This document shows, in pieces, positions 1 to 8,586 of a stretch of DNA of 64,000 nt. The DNA is taken from NCBI RefSeq assembly GCF_004366375.1, contig NZ_SOEF01000008.1, positions 1 through 64,000 of the forward strand. Direction: 5' to 3'. The stretch's first letter is position 1. Every line of letters starts with the position of its first letter. The position numbers and the translations under genes were made by a program. Source of the stretch: Halanaerobium congolense (GTDB lineage Bacteria > Bacillota > Halanaerobiia > Halanaerobiales > Halanaerobiaceae). A model generated the notes under the pieces. That model was not told where the DNA came from, did not search any database, and saw only the letters and a program-made list of their open reading frames with translations.

Positions 1-64
1 TTTATTCCTTTCATATTTGTTGTAGGTAACAAATATTATATCAAAAGAAGGAATAAGTCGCCAA
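1..64 (-). promoter_or_regulatory. Promoter and palindromic operator of a leftward gene outside the window
   Basis: Read on the minus strand, TTGGCG (59-64) and TATAAT (35-40) are separated by 18 bases, a good sigma-A promoter pointing left. A perfect 9-bp inverted repeat, ATATTTGTT (13-21) and AACAAATAT (28-36), covers the -10 and expected start region. A second pair, TTATTCCTT (2-10) and AAGGAATAA (48-56), brackets it. AAAGGAA near positions 5-11 (minus) would be the Shine-Dalgarno of a gene starting just left of position 1. The nested palindromes look like a repressor operator. Gene and regulator are not visible. Confidence 0.6.
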
Positions 65-223
65 TTTTTTATCTAATTTTTTTGTAAAGTGGTGTTTTGT
101 TTATATTAACATGTTTTTATAAAAAAAGTCAAGTTTTTGCTCTTAAATTCACAATATTTTTCATATATATTTTAAAAATTCATGTTGTTAACGTTATTAT
201 ATTAGTTATAATTATCTGATTAT

Positions 224-237
224 CGAAAACGCTTTCG
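224..237. promoter_or_regulatory. LacI-family/cre-like palindrome
   Basis: CGAAAACGCTTTCG is a near-perfect palindrome with a central CG, the form typical of LacI/CcpA-family operators. It lies about 160 bases upstream of the leftward promoter at 35-64 and about 85 bases beyond the end of topA. Which gene it would control is unknown. Apart from this, the repeat at 254-298 and the promoter at 1-64, I see only AT-rich sequence in 1-320. Confidence 0.35.
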
Positions 238-253
238 CAAAATGAATTTTTAA

Positions 254-298
254 AGCTTTCCCCAAAATTATAAACAAACGCAAAAATTGGAGAAAGCT
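254..298 (-). terminator. Long-loop inverted repeat after topA, possible terminator
   Basis: AGCTTTCCCCAA (254-265) pairs with TTGGAGAAAGCT (287-298) with one mismatch around a 21-base loop, 23 bases beyond the topA stop. On the minus strand the second arm is followed by an AT-rich stretch but no clean U-run. It could terminate the dprA-smg-topA transcript or act as a protein site. Confidence 0.35.
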
Positions 299-320
299 AG
301 CTAGTCAAAAAGTTCAGTAA

Positions 321-2399
321 TTAATCTGCTTTTTCAGTATGTCCACATTCTTTGTTCGTACATTTATAATGTTTACCTTTGGCCTTAGTGGTTTTTTCTA
401 CCATTAAACTGCCGCATTCGGGGCAGGGCTTTTTAACCGGTTTGTTCCAACTCATAAAATTACAATCAGGATAATTACTGCAGCCATAAAATGTTCTACC
501 TTTTTTAGATGTTCGCTCAATAATTTCTCCATCTTCACATTCCGGACAGTCAACCCCAGTTTTGATCAAATAAGGTTTAGTATTTTTACATTCCGGATAA
601 CTTGAGCAGGCTAAAAACTTACCATAACGACCATACTTAACAACCATTGGACTACCACATTTTTCGCAAACTTCATCTGTTTCTTCTACAATTTGAACAC
701 TTTCCATATTTTCTCTCGCATTTTCTAAACGTTTATAGAAAGGTTCATAAAAATCTCTTAAGATTTTTTTCCAATTTTCATTACCTTTTTCAATTTCATC
801 AAGTCTCTTCTCTAAATCAGCAGTAAACTCAATATCTGTTACATCAGGAAAATATTCGGTTAATAATTCAGTAACAGTTTCTCCAAGCTCTGTTGGTTTA
901 AAATACCTTCCTTCTTTTTCCACATAATCTCTAGATTCAATTGTAGAAAGTGTAGGAGCATAAGTACTTGGACGTCCAATCCCTTCTTCTTCCAGAGTTT
1001 TTACCAGTGTTGCCTCAGAGTATCTTGGAGGTGGAGTGGTAAAATGCTGTTCAGGGTTTGTTTTAACTAAAGAATATTTATCTCCCTCGTTTAAAACAGG
1101 AAGATCAATATCATCTTCTTTTGCTTTACCAGTTAAAATTAAATGTCCCGGAAATAAGAGGCGGGATCCACTTACTCTAAATTTATATTTTTCTCCAGCT
1201 TTAAATTGAGCTGAAATGCTTTCGTAAAGTGCAGAACTCATCTGGCTTGCTACAAATCTTTTCCAAATTAAATCATACAGCTTAAATTGATCTTTAGATA
1301 AATGTTTTTTCATCTTCTCAGGTGTTCTCTGAGTATCAGTAGGTCTGATTGCTTCATGAGCATCCTGAGCATTAGAATTATTTTTAGATTTCTTCTTTGA
1401 ATTTTTTAAGAATTTATCGCCAAATTTATTTAAAATATAATTTTTAGCTCCATTTTTTGCTTCATTAGATAATCTTGTACTATCAGTTCTGATATATGAA
1501 ATCAAACCAACTGTACCCTCACTACCAACATCTATACCTTCATATAGCTGCTGAGCTATATACATAGTTTTTTTAGCAGTAAAGTTTAATTTATTTGAAG
1601 CGCGCTGCTGTAAGGTTGAAGTTGTAAAAGGAGATTTAGGATTTCTTCTTCTTTTTCTCTTTTTTACCTTTATTATTTCAAACTCTTCATTTTTTATGTC
1701 TTCAATTACCTGATCTGTTTCTTCTTTACTTTTTAAATTGAATTTTTTATTATCAATTCGATATAAATCAGCCTTAATTACTTCCCCGTTTTCATTTTTT
1801 AATTCAATTTCTAAACTCCAATATTCTTCCTCTTCAAAATTTCTTATTTCTTTTTCTCTCTCACAAATTATTTTAACAGCCACTGATTGAACTCGACCTG
1901 CACTTAAACCCTTACGAACTTTTTTCCATAACAAAGGACTTAAGCGATAACCAACTATGCGGTCCAATAATCTACGAGCCTGTTGTGCATCTACTAAGTC
2001 TTTATTAATTGTACGCGGATTTTTTATTGCATTTTTAATTGCGGTTTTAGTTATTTCATTAAATTCTATCCGGTTATTTTCTTCCTCTGATAATTTTAAG
2101 GCATAAGCTAGATGCCAGGAAATAGCTTCTCCTTCACGGTCAGGGTCAGTTGCAAGAAAAACTTCGTCACTTTTTTTAGCAGCTTTTCTTAATTTATTTA
2201 ATGTCTTACCCTTACCTCGAATTGTAATATAATTAGGTTCAAAATCATCTTCTAAATCAATACCTAATTTACTTTTTGGTAAATCTCTAACATGCCCCAT
2301 CGAAGCTTCTACCTTATAATTTCTTCCCAAAAATTTCTTAATTGTCTTTGCTTTTGCAGGTGACTCTACAATCACCAGATTCTTTTTTTTCTTTGCCAT
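321..2399 (-). CDS. topA: DNA topoisomerase I (type IA)
   Basis: This 692-residue type IA topoisomerase relaxes negative supercoils by cutting one strand through a 5'-phosphotyrosine. The N-terminal TOPRIM domain has the acidic motif DPDREGEA (85-92) and Glu12 in VESPAKA. SAGRVQSVAV (166-175) is typical of the family, and the catalytic tyrosine is Tyr302 in SYIRTDSTR. Three Cys4 zinc fingers fill roughly 570-690, the usual bacterial architecture and full length. A GGAGGT Shine-Dalgarno precedes the ATG at 2399. It is the last gene of dprA-smg-topA; the 24-base gap to smg implies cotranscription. Confidence 0.97.
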   Translation of the reverse strand: MAKKKKNLVIVESPAKAKTIKKFLGRNYKVEASMGHVRDLPKSKLGIDLEDDFEPNYITIRGKGKTLNKLRKAAKKSDEVFLATDPDREGEAISWHLAYALKLSEEENNRIEFNEITKTAIKNAIKNPRTINKDLVDAQQARRLLDRIVGYRLSPLLWKKVRKGLSAGRVQSVAVKIICEREKEIRNFEEEEYWSLEIELKNENGEVIKADLYRIDNKKFNLKSKEETDQVIEDIKNEEFEIIKVKKRKRRRNPKSPFTTSTLQQRASNKLNFTAKKTMYIAQQLYEGIDVGSEGTVGLISYIRTDSTRLSNEAKNGAKNYILNKFGDKFLKNSKKKSKNNSNAQDAHEAIRPTDTQRTPEKMKKHLSKDQFKLYDLIWKRFVASQMSSALYESISAQFKAGEKYKFRVSGSRLLFPGHLILTGKAKEDDIDLPVLNEGDKYSLVKTNPEQHFTTPPPRYSEATLVKTLEEEGIGRPSTYAPTLSTIESRDYVEKEGRYFKPTELGETVTELLTEYFPDVTDIEFTADLEKRLDEIEKGNENWKKILRDFYEPFYKRLENARENMESVQIVEETDEVCEKCGSPMVVKYGRYGKFLACSSYPECKNTKPYLIKTGVDCPECEDGEIIERTSKKGRTFYGCSNYPDCNFMSWNKPVKKPCPECGSLMVEKTTKAKGKHYKCTNKECGHTEKAD

Positions 2400-2423
2400 T
2401 AAATTTATACCTCCAGTAAACTC

Positions 2424-2912
2424 TTAGTTTACTCTCTGTTGTTTTAATAAACCACTGTTAAATTCCTTAAATTCAGCCGAAATTGTCATTAATGATTCAG
2501 AATCATCTACTACCTCATTAATTATTTCCCAAACAAGATCTGTTTCTAAATTATTAGCAGCAGCCAGCTGAGACATCCTAAATATAATAATTTCTAACTC
2601 ATCTGCAGTCAAAATACCCATTGCATTGAGTTTTAGAATTATAGATTTCATTTCTTTAGTAAAATAAAAATTTTCTACTTTTGTAAACACGCGATTATAA
2701 CCACTAGGCATTTCTTGATCTATATAATAGTCATTATCACTAACAGAAATCACTTCACTAAATAGAATATCAAATGCTTCACTAATATTTTCAATAGTAT
2801 GTCCTTTGTCTTCAAGTTCTATTACTATATCTTCTTGTTTTTTCCATAAATCTACATCATTCAGCATCTTATGAATTAATATACTTAAAATTTCTATGAC
2901 TTTTTTATTCAT
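2424..2912 (-). CDS. smg: Smg/DUF494 family protein
   Basis: This 162-residue all-helical, acidic protein resembles the Smg (DUF494) family: an N-terminal stretch on bending helices, then a C-terminal part with the pattern LNAMGILTADELE and VWEIINEVV, matching the conserved end of E. coli Smg. The biochemical role of Smg is unknown. Its place between dprA and topA is the same as in Proteobacteria (smf-smg-topA), which strengthens the call. No signal peptide or membrane segment is seen, so it is expected to be cytoplasmic. The gap to dprA is 63 bases. Confidence 0.8.
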   Translation of the reverse strand: MNKKVIEILSILIHKMLNDVDLWKKQEDIVIELEDKGHTIENISEAFDILFSEVISVSDNDYYIDQEMPSGYNRVFTKVENFYFTKEMKSIILKLNAMGILTADELEIIIFRMSQLAAANNLETDLVWEIINEVVDDSESLMTISAEFKEFNSGLLKQQRVN

Positions 2913-2975
2913 ATTATTCTGGCATTTCTGCCTTTAGGCCTCCCTACATTAAGAAAATCTTTAACTAGTATATTA

Positions 2976-4118
2976 TTATATTGGTTTAAGTAGATTTTGT
3001 AAACCCTTAAACTGATATTTTTTTCCTTTTAATCGAATTATAATATTCATCAATTCTAATTTTACCAGTATTCTATCAACTTTTTCTGTAGTCAAATTAC
3101 TTAATTTAATTAAATCATCATAATAAATTTCTATTTCATGCTGAAAAAGTTTTAATATTTTTAGCTCATCATGATTTAAATCTGGATATACCTTATTGAT
3201 CAGCTTCTTACTTTCTAAAAAGTCATTTTTACTTTCTTGCTGCTGCAGATATTGGTTCAGATAATCGGTAATATCACTCACCTTCGTAAAAATTGCTGCT
3301 CCCTTTTTTATAAGTTTGTTGCAGCCAACAGAATTAGGCCTATCAATATTTGCCGGTACAGCCATGATATCTTTACCCTGCTCTAAAGCATAATCAACTG
3401 TAATTAGAGTTCCACTTTTGGCTCCGGCCTCTACTACTAGTATTAAATCTGCGAGAGCACTAATAATCCTATTCCTTCTGGGAAAGTTTTGAGCTCGAGG
3501 CGGAACTTCTGGATTAAATTCCGTTATCATTAAACCATTATCAGCTATTTTTTTAGATAATATATTGTTTTGAGAAGGATAGAGATAATCAAAGCCATTG
3601 CCTAATACGGCTGTTGTTATTCCAGCTTCTACAGATAATGCCCCTTTATGAGCAGTACCATCTATCCCGTTGGCTAAGCCGCTAATTATATTTACACCCA
3701 TTTTAGCTAATTCTGCTGCAGTTCTAGCGGCAATTTTTCGACCATAAACAGTAGAATTTCTGGAACCGATGATGGCAACTGCTGGCAGCTGAAAGTTTAA
3801 GGTCCCCTTATAAAAGATAACAGGGGGTGGATCATAAATGTTTCTTAACTTTTGAGGATATTTATTATTATAAAGCGTTAGATATTTAATTTTTTTGTCA
3901 TTTAATTCCGCTATAATTTTTTTAGCATTAAAATTATTTTTAGTTTTATTAAACTCTTTAATTTGAGAATTCTTTAAACCTAATTTTTTTAACCTGTAAT
4001 TACTAAAGTGCCAGATTGATTCTAGATTATCTAATTTAACAGTTAAATTCTCAATAGTTTTAGGCCCAAAACCACTTATCCTGTTCAAAAAAATTATTAC
4101 CAGAGCATTAATATCCAT
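2976..4118 (-). CDS. dprA: DNA-processing protein DprA/Smf
   Basis: This 380-residue DprA homologue belongs to a family that protects incoming single-stranded DNA and loads RecA during transformation. An N-terminal helix-hairpin-helix-like region (1-60, ISGFGPK) leads into a Rossmann domain (about 80-290) with IIGSRNSTVYGRKIA near 117-130 and SGLANGIDGTAHKGA at 146-160. A C-terminal winged-helix DprA domain occupies 310-380. It is full length for the long form. A GGAGG Shine-Dalgarno lies before the ATG at 4118, and its own promoter is at 4144-4172. Together with the secretin/pilus operon and comM it suggests, but does not prove, competence. Confidence 0.95.
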   Translation of the reverse strand: MDINALVIIFLNRISGFGPKTIENLTVKLDNLESIWHFSNYRLKKLGLKNSQIKEFNKTKNNFNAKKIIAELNDKKIKYLTLYNNKYPQKLRNIYDPPPVIFYKGTLNFQLPAVAIIGSRNSTVYGRKIAARTAAELAKMGVNIISGLANGIDGTAHKGALSVEAGITTAVLGNGFDYLYPSQNNILSKKIADNGLMITEFNPEVPPRAQNFPRRNRIISALADLILVVEAGAKSGTLITVDYALEQGKDIMAVPANIDRPNSVGCNKLIKKGAAIFTKVSDITDYLNQYLQQQESKNDFLESKKLINKVYPDLNHDELKILKLFQHEIEIYYDDLIKLSNLTTEKVDRILVKLELMNIIIRLKGKKYQFKGLQNLLKPI

Positions 4119-4143
4119 AATTTACCTCCTTGAGTTTATTTAT

Positions 4144-4172
4144 ATTATATATCCAAAAAAATCTAATAGCAA
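4144..4172 (-). promoter_or_regulatory. Sigma-A promoter of dprA-smg-topA
   Basis: On the minus strand TTGCTA (4167-4172) and TATAAT (4144-4149) are 17 bases apart. The expected start is near 4137, about 20 bases before the dprA Shine-Dalgarno and ATG (4118). The intergenic region 4119-4276 separates this operon from the divergent trkH. Confidence 0.6.
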
Positions 4173-4276
4173 ATTTAATTTAGAATTTAAAGGAAGATTC
4201 CAATTGTTATTGAATAGTATAATTAATCGAGACTATTTATATTTTATTTCTGGATTTTTATTAAGGAGTGATTTTA

Positions 4277-5767
4277 TTGCTCAAATCTACCAAATACAAC
4301 ACTATTCTATATTTTCTAAGCATACTTGCGTTTATTATAGGCTTTATTATTGTAATCCCTTTATTACTAGCTTTTTTTTATCAGGAGGGAATTAATATTT
4401 ATCAAGCCTTTTATTACACGATAATTATTTCTTTAATCACAGGCACAATTTTAAAATTGCCAACCGATCCCGAAAATATTTATATTGACCTGACAACAGC
4501 AATGCTCTTATGTGCCTTGGGCTGGATTATAGTTTCAATTTTAGGAGCTCTTCCTTTTATGATCGGTATTGAAAAATCTTTTGTGGATTCATTTTTTGAA
4601 GCAGTCAGTGGTTTTACAACAACTGGAATTACTGTCTTTACCGGACTTGACTCAATGCCCAAGTCTATTATTTTTTGGAGAAGTTTAATGCAGCTTTTGG
4701 GTGGTTTGGGTATTTTAACTTTTTTCCTTTTAATTTCAACTAGAGCTAAGGGAGAAACCTGGCAGTTATTTAGTGCAGAAAGCCATAAAATTAATGTTTC
4801 GAGGCCGGTGCCAAATGTTTTTAAAACTGTAAAAATACTCTGGATGATTTATTTAGGTTTTATGCTTTTAGAAAGTATAATCTTGATTTCTCTGGGTTTA
4901 GCTCCATTTGATGCTTTAACTCATAGTTTTACAACCCTCTCAACCGGTGGGTTTTCACAGTATGATGCCAGTATAGCCCATTTTGCCGATAGTGGTTACA
5001 GCAATTATATTTTAATTGAATATGTTATAACATTTTTTATGTTTTTAGGTGGAGTCAATTTTTTACTTCACTTTAGATTTTTTACTAAAGACTATGAAAG
5101 CATTAAGAAAAATAGTGAATTGAAGACCTTTTTGAGATTAATCTTATATTCTACAGTTTTTATTAGTTTTTTAATTATAATTTTAAATACTGCTGGTGAT
5201 TTTAATGCTGAAGAAATTTTCAGAAAAACAATTTTTCAGGTAACCTCTATCATTACAACTACTGGTTTTGGAACTCATAATATTAATTCTAATTTTTTTC
5301 CAGCTGCAGCCAGACAGATTTTTATAGTCTTTATGTTGATCGGAGGTAGTGTTGGTTCTACATCTGGTGGAATTAAAGTAATGCGTTTAAATATTTTAGG
5401 GGGTTTATTTAAAAGAGAAGTCAAAAAAATATACCTACCAAACCATGCAGTACTACCTGTAACTTTAGATAAAAGTATTATTAATAGTGATGAAATAAAT
5501 AAACTTACAGGCCTATTTTCTTTCTGGCTGTTCATGATTGTTATTGGAGGTATAATAACTTCTATTTTTTCTGATCTCAATGGCTGGCAGGCTTTTTCAG
5601 GTATGTTTTCTGCAATGGGAAATATAGGGCCATTCTTCTTTTCTGTTGAAAAAATGGCTTCACTTTCTCCGATCATTAAACTGACTTATATTATTGGAAT
5701 GCTGGCCGGAAGGTTAGAAATTTTACCGATTATTATCTTATTTTCTAGAAAAGCCTGGAGAGATTAA
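4277..5767 (+). CDS. trkH: Potassium uptake protein TrkH/KtrB-type
   Basis: This is the membrane subunit of a Trk/Ktr K+ transporter, with about ten hydrophobic segments and four pore-loop repeats carrying filter-like glycines: SGFTTTGIT, TTLSTGGF, ITTTGFG and SAMGNIGP. The reading frame opens at GTG 4268, but that codon overlaps the AAGGAG at 4263-4268. TTG at 4277, 8 bases beyond this Shine-Dalgarno, is the better start and gives 496 residues. It lies 52 bases upstream of trkA, which encodes the cytoplasmic regulatory subunit. The pair mediates K+ uptake, needed for osmotic balance in a halophile. Confidence 0.93.
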   Translation: MLKSTKYNTILYFLSILAFIIGFIIVIPLLLAFFYQEGINIYQAFYYTIIISLITGTILKLPTDPENIYIDLTTAMLLCALGWIIVSILGALPFMIGIEKSFVDSFFEAVSGFTTTGITVFTGLDSMPKSIIFWRSLMQLLGGLGILTFFLLISTRAKGETWQLFSAESHKINVSRPVPNVFKTVKILWMIYLGFMLLESIILISLGLAPFDALTHSFTTLSTGGFSQYDASIAHFADSGYSNYILIEYVITFFMFLGGVNFLLHFRFFTKDYESIKKNSELKTFLRLILYSTVFISFLIIILNTAGDFNAEEIFRKTIFQVTSIITTTGFGTHNINSNFFPAAARQIFIVFMLIGGSVGSTSGGIKVMRLNILGGLFKREVKKIYLPNHAVLPVTLDKSIINSDEINKLTGLFSFWLFMIVIGGIITSIFSDLNGWQAFSGMFSAMGNIGPFFFSVEKMASLSPIIKLTYIIGMLAGRLEILPIIILFSRKAWRD

Positions 5768-5819
5768 GAACTATTGAAATTATTATTATAAATTTATATC
5801 AAAATTGGAGGTAAAATAA

Positions 5820-6494
5820 ATGTATATAATTATAGCTGGTGGAGGTATTGCCGGTAGGAATCTAACTAAAAATTTAGTTCAAAAACATGATGTAATTGTA
5901 ATTGAGAAAGAACAAAGTGTTGCTGAAAAAATATACAGCCGTTATGGAGCAGTAACTGTCTTAGGAAGTGCGACTAGAATTGATATTTTAAAAGAGGCTG
6001 GTATTGAAAAGTGTGATATAGCAATAGCAGTTATGAGAGATGATGCTGATAATCTTTCTTTTTCACTTTTAGCTAAAAACTTTGGGGTAAAAAAGATCTT
6101 AGTCAGAATGAGAGAGCCTGAATACGAAAATGCCTATCAGATGGCTGGTGCCACCAACATTGCAGCTACTATGGAATTAATTGTTGATCGTTTTATTACT
6201 GATATTGAAGAACCTGATGTAAGAAAAGTTGCCTCTTTAGGTGATGGAAAAGCTGAAGTTTCGATCTTAACTATCCCACCTGAATCATCCATTTCGGGTA
6301 TGAAGATTTCAGAAATAGTTAGTCAAAAAAACTTTCCTGAAAACTGTGTAATTGCAGGTATTTTTGACAAGGCTCAGGATAGATATATAGTCCCCCGAGG
6401 AAATAGGGAAATATTTGCTGGTAATCAAGTTTTTTTAGTGGCCTCAAAAGATGATATGGAAAGTGCAGCTGATTTTTTACTTAATAAAAAATAG
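5820..6494 (+). CDS. trkA: TrkA/KtrA family potassium channel regulatory subunit
   Basis: This 224-residue single-repeat RCK protein has an N-terminal Rossmann NAD(H)-binding fold (1-120, IAGGGIAGRN at 4-13 and Glu33 as the likely ribose-binding acid) and a C-terminal RCK_C domain (about 140-222). It is half the length of the two-repeat E. coli TrkA, as is usual in Firmicutes. It should gate TrkH at the cytoplasmic face in response to nucleotides. GGAGGT precedes the ATG. It is the last gene before the terminator at 6523-6556. Confidence 0.93.
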   Translation: MYIIIAGGGIAGRNLTKNLVQKHDVIVIEKEQSVAEKIYSRYGAVTVLGSATRIDILKEAGIEKCDIAIAVMRDDADNLSFSLLAKNFGVKKILVRMREPEYENAYQMAGATNIAATMELIVDRFITDIEEPDVRKVASLGDGKAEVSILTIPPESSISGMKISEIVSQKNFPENCVIAGIFDKAQDRYIVPRGNREIFAGNQVFLVASKDDMESAADFLLNKK

Positions 6495-6522
6495 GACATT
6501 TGCCTAAATGTAAATAATTAAC

Positions 6523-6556
6523 AAAAGCTGAGTACAGAAAACCGCACTCAGCTTTT
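6523..6556. terminator. Bidirectional intrinsic terminator between trkA and the SIMPL gene
   Basis: AAAAGCTGAGT (6523-6533) and ACTCAGCTTTT (6546-6556) form a perfect 11-bp stem around a 12-base loop. Each strand ends in a U-run, so it can serve the convergent trkA (plus) and SIMPL (minus) transcripts. Confidence 0.85.
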
Positions 6557-6581
6557 ATTATCTGTTCTATAAAAATTATAT

Positions 6582-7361
6582 TTAGTATAATTCTACTTCT
6601 GCTGAAACTGAAACATTTATATTTACCTTTTGTTCAGCCAGTGGAACTTCTGAAAATTTAGCTGATTCAGCACTTCTTGTCATTGACCTCAAAACATCAT
6701 TACCGTAAATATTCTGCTGACCAAAACTAATTTTTTTAATTCTGTAATTTTCTTTATCTAAGTTTTCAGCCATAAAAGCTGCCTTTTCTTTTAAAGAATT
6801 CAAAGCCATAGCTGTAACTTCTTCTAAAGCCTTTTCATTACTTTCCAAGCGGTAATTTATATTTACAACTCTATTAGCCCCGGCATTTAACAATTTCCCC
6901 AGCAATACCGGAAGTTCTCCTAAATTCTTAGTACTAAACTTAATCTGATTACTAACTCGATAGAAGGTTACTTTTTCTTCTTCATCTTCATCATCTAATG
7001 ATATATAATTAGTATAAGGATAAACTCTAAAACCCTGTGTTTCAATGTTTTCTAATTCTTCTGCTTCTAGAATTGACATTAATTTACTTACAATTCTATT
7101 ATTTTCTTCAACTGCAGTTGACTGTTCTCTGCTTTCATTTTCAAAACCAAGTACTACCTCAACTACCTCCGGATCATATTCACGCTGTTGATTAATACTT
7201 AAACTAGTAGTAATATAGTCTTCTTCAACCTTTTTTTCTGCAGGCCCTTCTTTTTCTGCTGTTTGTACTGCTGGAGTATTAAAATATAGACCATTTACAA
7301 CTAAAACTGATAATAAAATTAAAGCGATAAAAACTAAAAACATTCCTAGATTTTTACTCAT
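6582..7361 (-). CDS. SIMPL domain (DUF541) envelope protein
   Basis: This 259-residue protein has one N-terminal hydrophobic segment (about 5-27) followed by a SIMPL/DUF541 domain (about 50-255), shown by the order of VVEVVLGFENES, a conserved stretch of alternating strands, VNINYRLES and a closing VNINVSVSAEVELY. Members are periplasmic or membrane-anchored and have no agreed biochemical function; some are linked to envelope stress. A GGAGGG Shine-Dalgarno precedes the ATG. It follows exbD after 181 bases that contain repeat copy 1; whether it is transcribed with the TonB operon is unclear. Confidence 0.8.
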   Translation of the reverse strand: MSKNLGMFLVFIALILLSVLVVNGLYFNTPAVQTAEKEGPAEKKVEEDYITTSLSINQQREYDPEVVEVVLGFENESREQSTAVEENNRIVSKLMSILEAEELENIETQGFRVYPYTNYISLDDEDEEEKVTFYRVSNQIKFSTKNLGELPVLLGKLLNAGANRVVNINYRLESNEKALEEVTAMALNSLKEKAAFMAENLDKENYRIKKISFGQQNIYGNDVLRSMTRSAESAKFSEVPLAEQKVNINVSVSAEVELY

Positions 7362-7487
7362 AAAAATCCCTCCATTTAACTTTTATTAATATTATTGCAT
7401 TTTTATCTTTACCCTATTTATATAATTCTAATAAGATTGTAAAATTCCTTTATTAATTTTAATGATATTTTTATAGTTTAATGATCT

Positions 7488-7543
7488 TTGACCCTCCTCG
7501 GGCAAGTCCACGCGGTTTGCAAGCAGACTTTCACTCTATCACC
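7488..7543 (-). repeat. Intergenic repeat, copy 1
   Basis: This 56-base sequence recurs at 27490-27546 with one inserted base and four substitutions; 29 bases at one end are identical. It begins right at the exbD stop and ends in GAGGAGGG, a strong Shine-Dalgarno that has no start codon nearby here. A small hairpin with arms GCAAACC and GGACTTGC can form. In the minus orientation it contains an 18-codon open frame (GTG start, MKVCLQTAWTCP beginning) that is probably not a gene. Confidence 0.75.
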
Positions 7544-7941
7544 TAATTTTCTTCACGCAAAGCAAATGAAATGTTTTGAAAGTTTTTGTTTTTAAATTTT
7601 TCAATTAAAAATACAACTGCTTCAAAATTACTTTCTTTGTCAGCATAAATCTTTATTTTATTATTTTTTTCAGCGTTTAAATCAGTTATTAAATTATCTA
7701 TATCTTGTCGACTGTACTCTTTTTGATTGTAATAGATTTTATTATTTTGATCCAAAAAGATATTAACCATCTCTACATTTTTAGTTTTTCCAATACTGCT
7801 GTCCGGTACCGTAATATTATATAGGGCTTCTTCTCCCTGCAGTGTTGAAGAAACTAAAAAGAAGATTAACAATAAAAATACAATATCGATCATCGGGGCC
7901 AGATTTAAAGTTGAGCTCTTTTTTTTAGGCTGATAACTCAT
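7543..7941 (-). CDS. exbD: Biopolymer transport protein ExbD
   Basis: This 132-residue ExbD/TolR protein of the inner-membrane motor drives TonB. It has a short cytoplasmic N-terminus, one membrane helix (about 17-36) with Asp19 in APMIDIVFLLL matching the proton-carrying aspartate of ExbD, and a periplasmic domain. It overlaps exbB by 17 bases, so translation is probably coupled. It is the last gene of the receptor-tonB-exbB-exbD operon. TolR is the main alternative, but the linked receptor and tonB favour ExbD. Confidence 0.92.
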   Translation of the reverse strand: MSYQPKKKSSTLNLAPMIDIVFLLLIFFLVSSTLQGEEALYNITVPDSSIGKTKNVEMVNIFLDQNNKIYYNQKEYSRQDIDNLITDLNAEKNNKIKIYADKESNFEAVVFLIEKFKNKNFQNISFALREEN

Positions 7942-8572
7942 TCTTTTTCAACCCCTTTTTAGTTGTCTCCTCTATTTCTTTTTTGAAAAGCATACTCTCA
8001 CTTTCCAATCTTAAATTATTCAGCTGATTGTGTAGCTTCTCAATTTTTGCATAAAAATAATGATAAAATGCTGCAGCAGGTAATGAAATTATTAAACCAG
8101 CAGCTGTCGTAAATAGAGCTTCAGAAATACCTAAAGCCATCTGTTCCGGGTTCCCCCCTAGACCTAAGACCTGAAATGTTTTGATCATTCCACTAACAGT
8201 TCCTAAAAGGCCTAAAGTTGGCGCTACCTGGGCAATAAAATTTAAAAATCCTAAACGTTTTTCTAATTCTGGCAGCTGATCAACTTCCTCCGCATCAAGA
8301 TAAAGTTTAAATTCTTCTCTACTCTGTGGATTTCTTTTTAATGTATTATAATATATTTTTGCTGCAATTCCTTTTTGATTATGCAAGATATTATCCCCTA
8401 AATTACTTTCATCAAAATCTTCAATAGCTTTTAAATATTGTTCTTTATTAATTGTTCTATAATTTAAAATAAAAACTATAGTTCTTTCAAATATTATAAA
8501 AAGCATTAAAAATGCAGCTAAAAGCAGTGGGTATGCTACAACTCCTGCAGTTTCTATAAATTCTGTAATCAT
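7925..8572 (-). CDS. exbB: Biopolymer transport protein ExbB (MotA/TolQ/ExbB family)
   Basis: This 215-residue inner-membrane proton channel subunit has three hydrophobic segments (about 10-32, 108-130 and 150-172). The conserved core APTLGLLGTVSGMIKTF is followed by ALFTTAAGLIISLPAAA, the signature of the family. It forms the motor pentamer around ExbD and transmits proton-motive energy to TonB. It sits 14 bases after tonB and overlaps exbD. The length is typical. Confidence 0.95.
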   Translation of the reverse strand: MITEFIETAGVVAYPLLLAAFLMLFIIFERTIVFILNYRTINKEQYLKAIEDFDESNLGDNILHNQKGIAAKIYYNTLKRNPQSREEFKLYLDAEEVDQLPELEKRLGFLNFIAQVAPTLGLLGTVSGMIKTFQVLGLGGNPEQMALGISEALFTTAAGLIISLPAAAFYHYFYAKIEKLHNQLNNLRLESESMLFKKEIEETTKKGLKKNELSA

Positions 8573-8586
8573 TTATCTTACCTCCT

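Noticed and set aside
4204-4395. A 63-codon plus-strand frame before trkH
   Set aside because: It overlaps trkH in another frame, has no Shine-Dalgarno and shows no family features.
7488-7543. A peptide gene (about 18 codons) in repeat copy 1
   Set aside because: The matching frame in copy 2 runs into scpB, there is no Shine-Dalgarno before the GTG, and the sequence is too short to judge.
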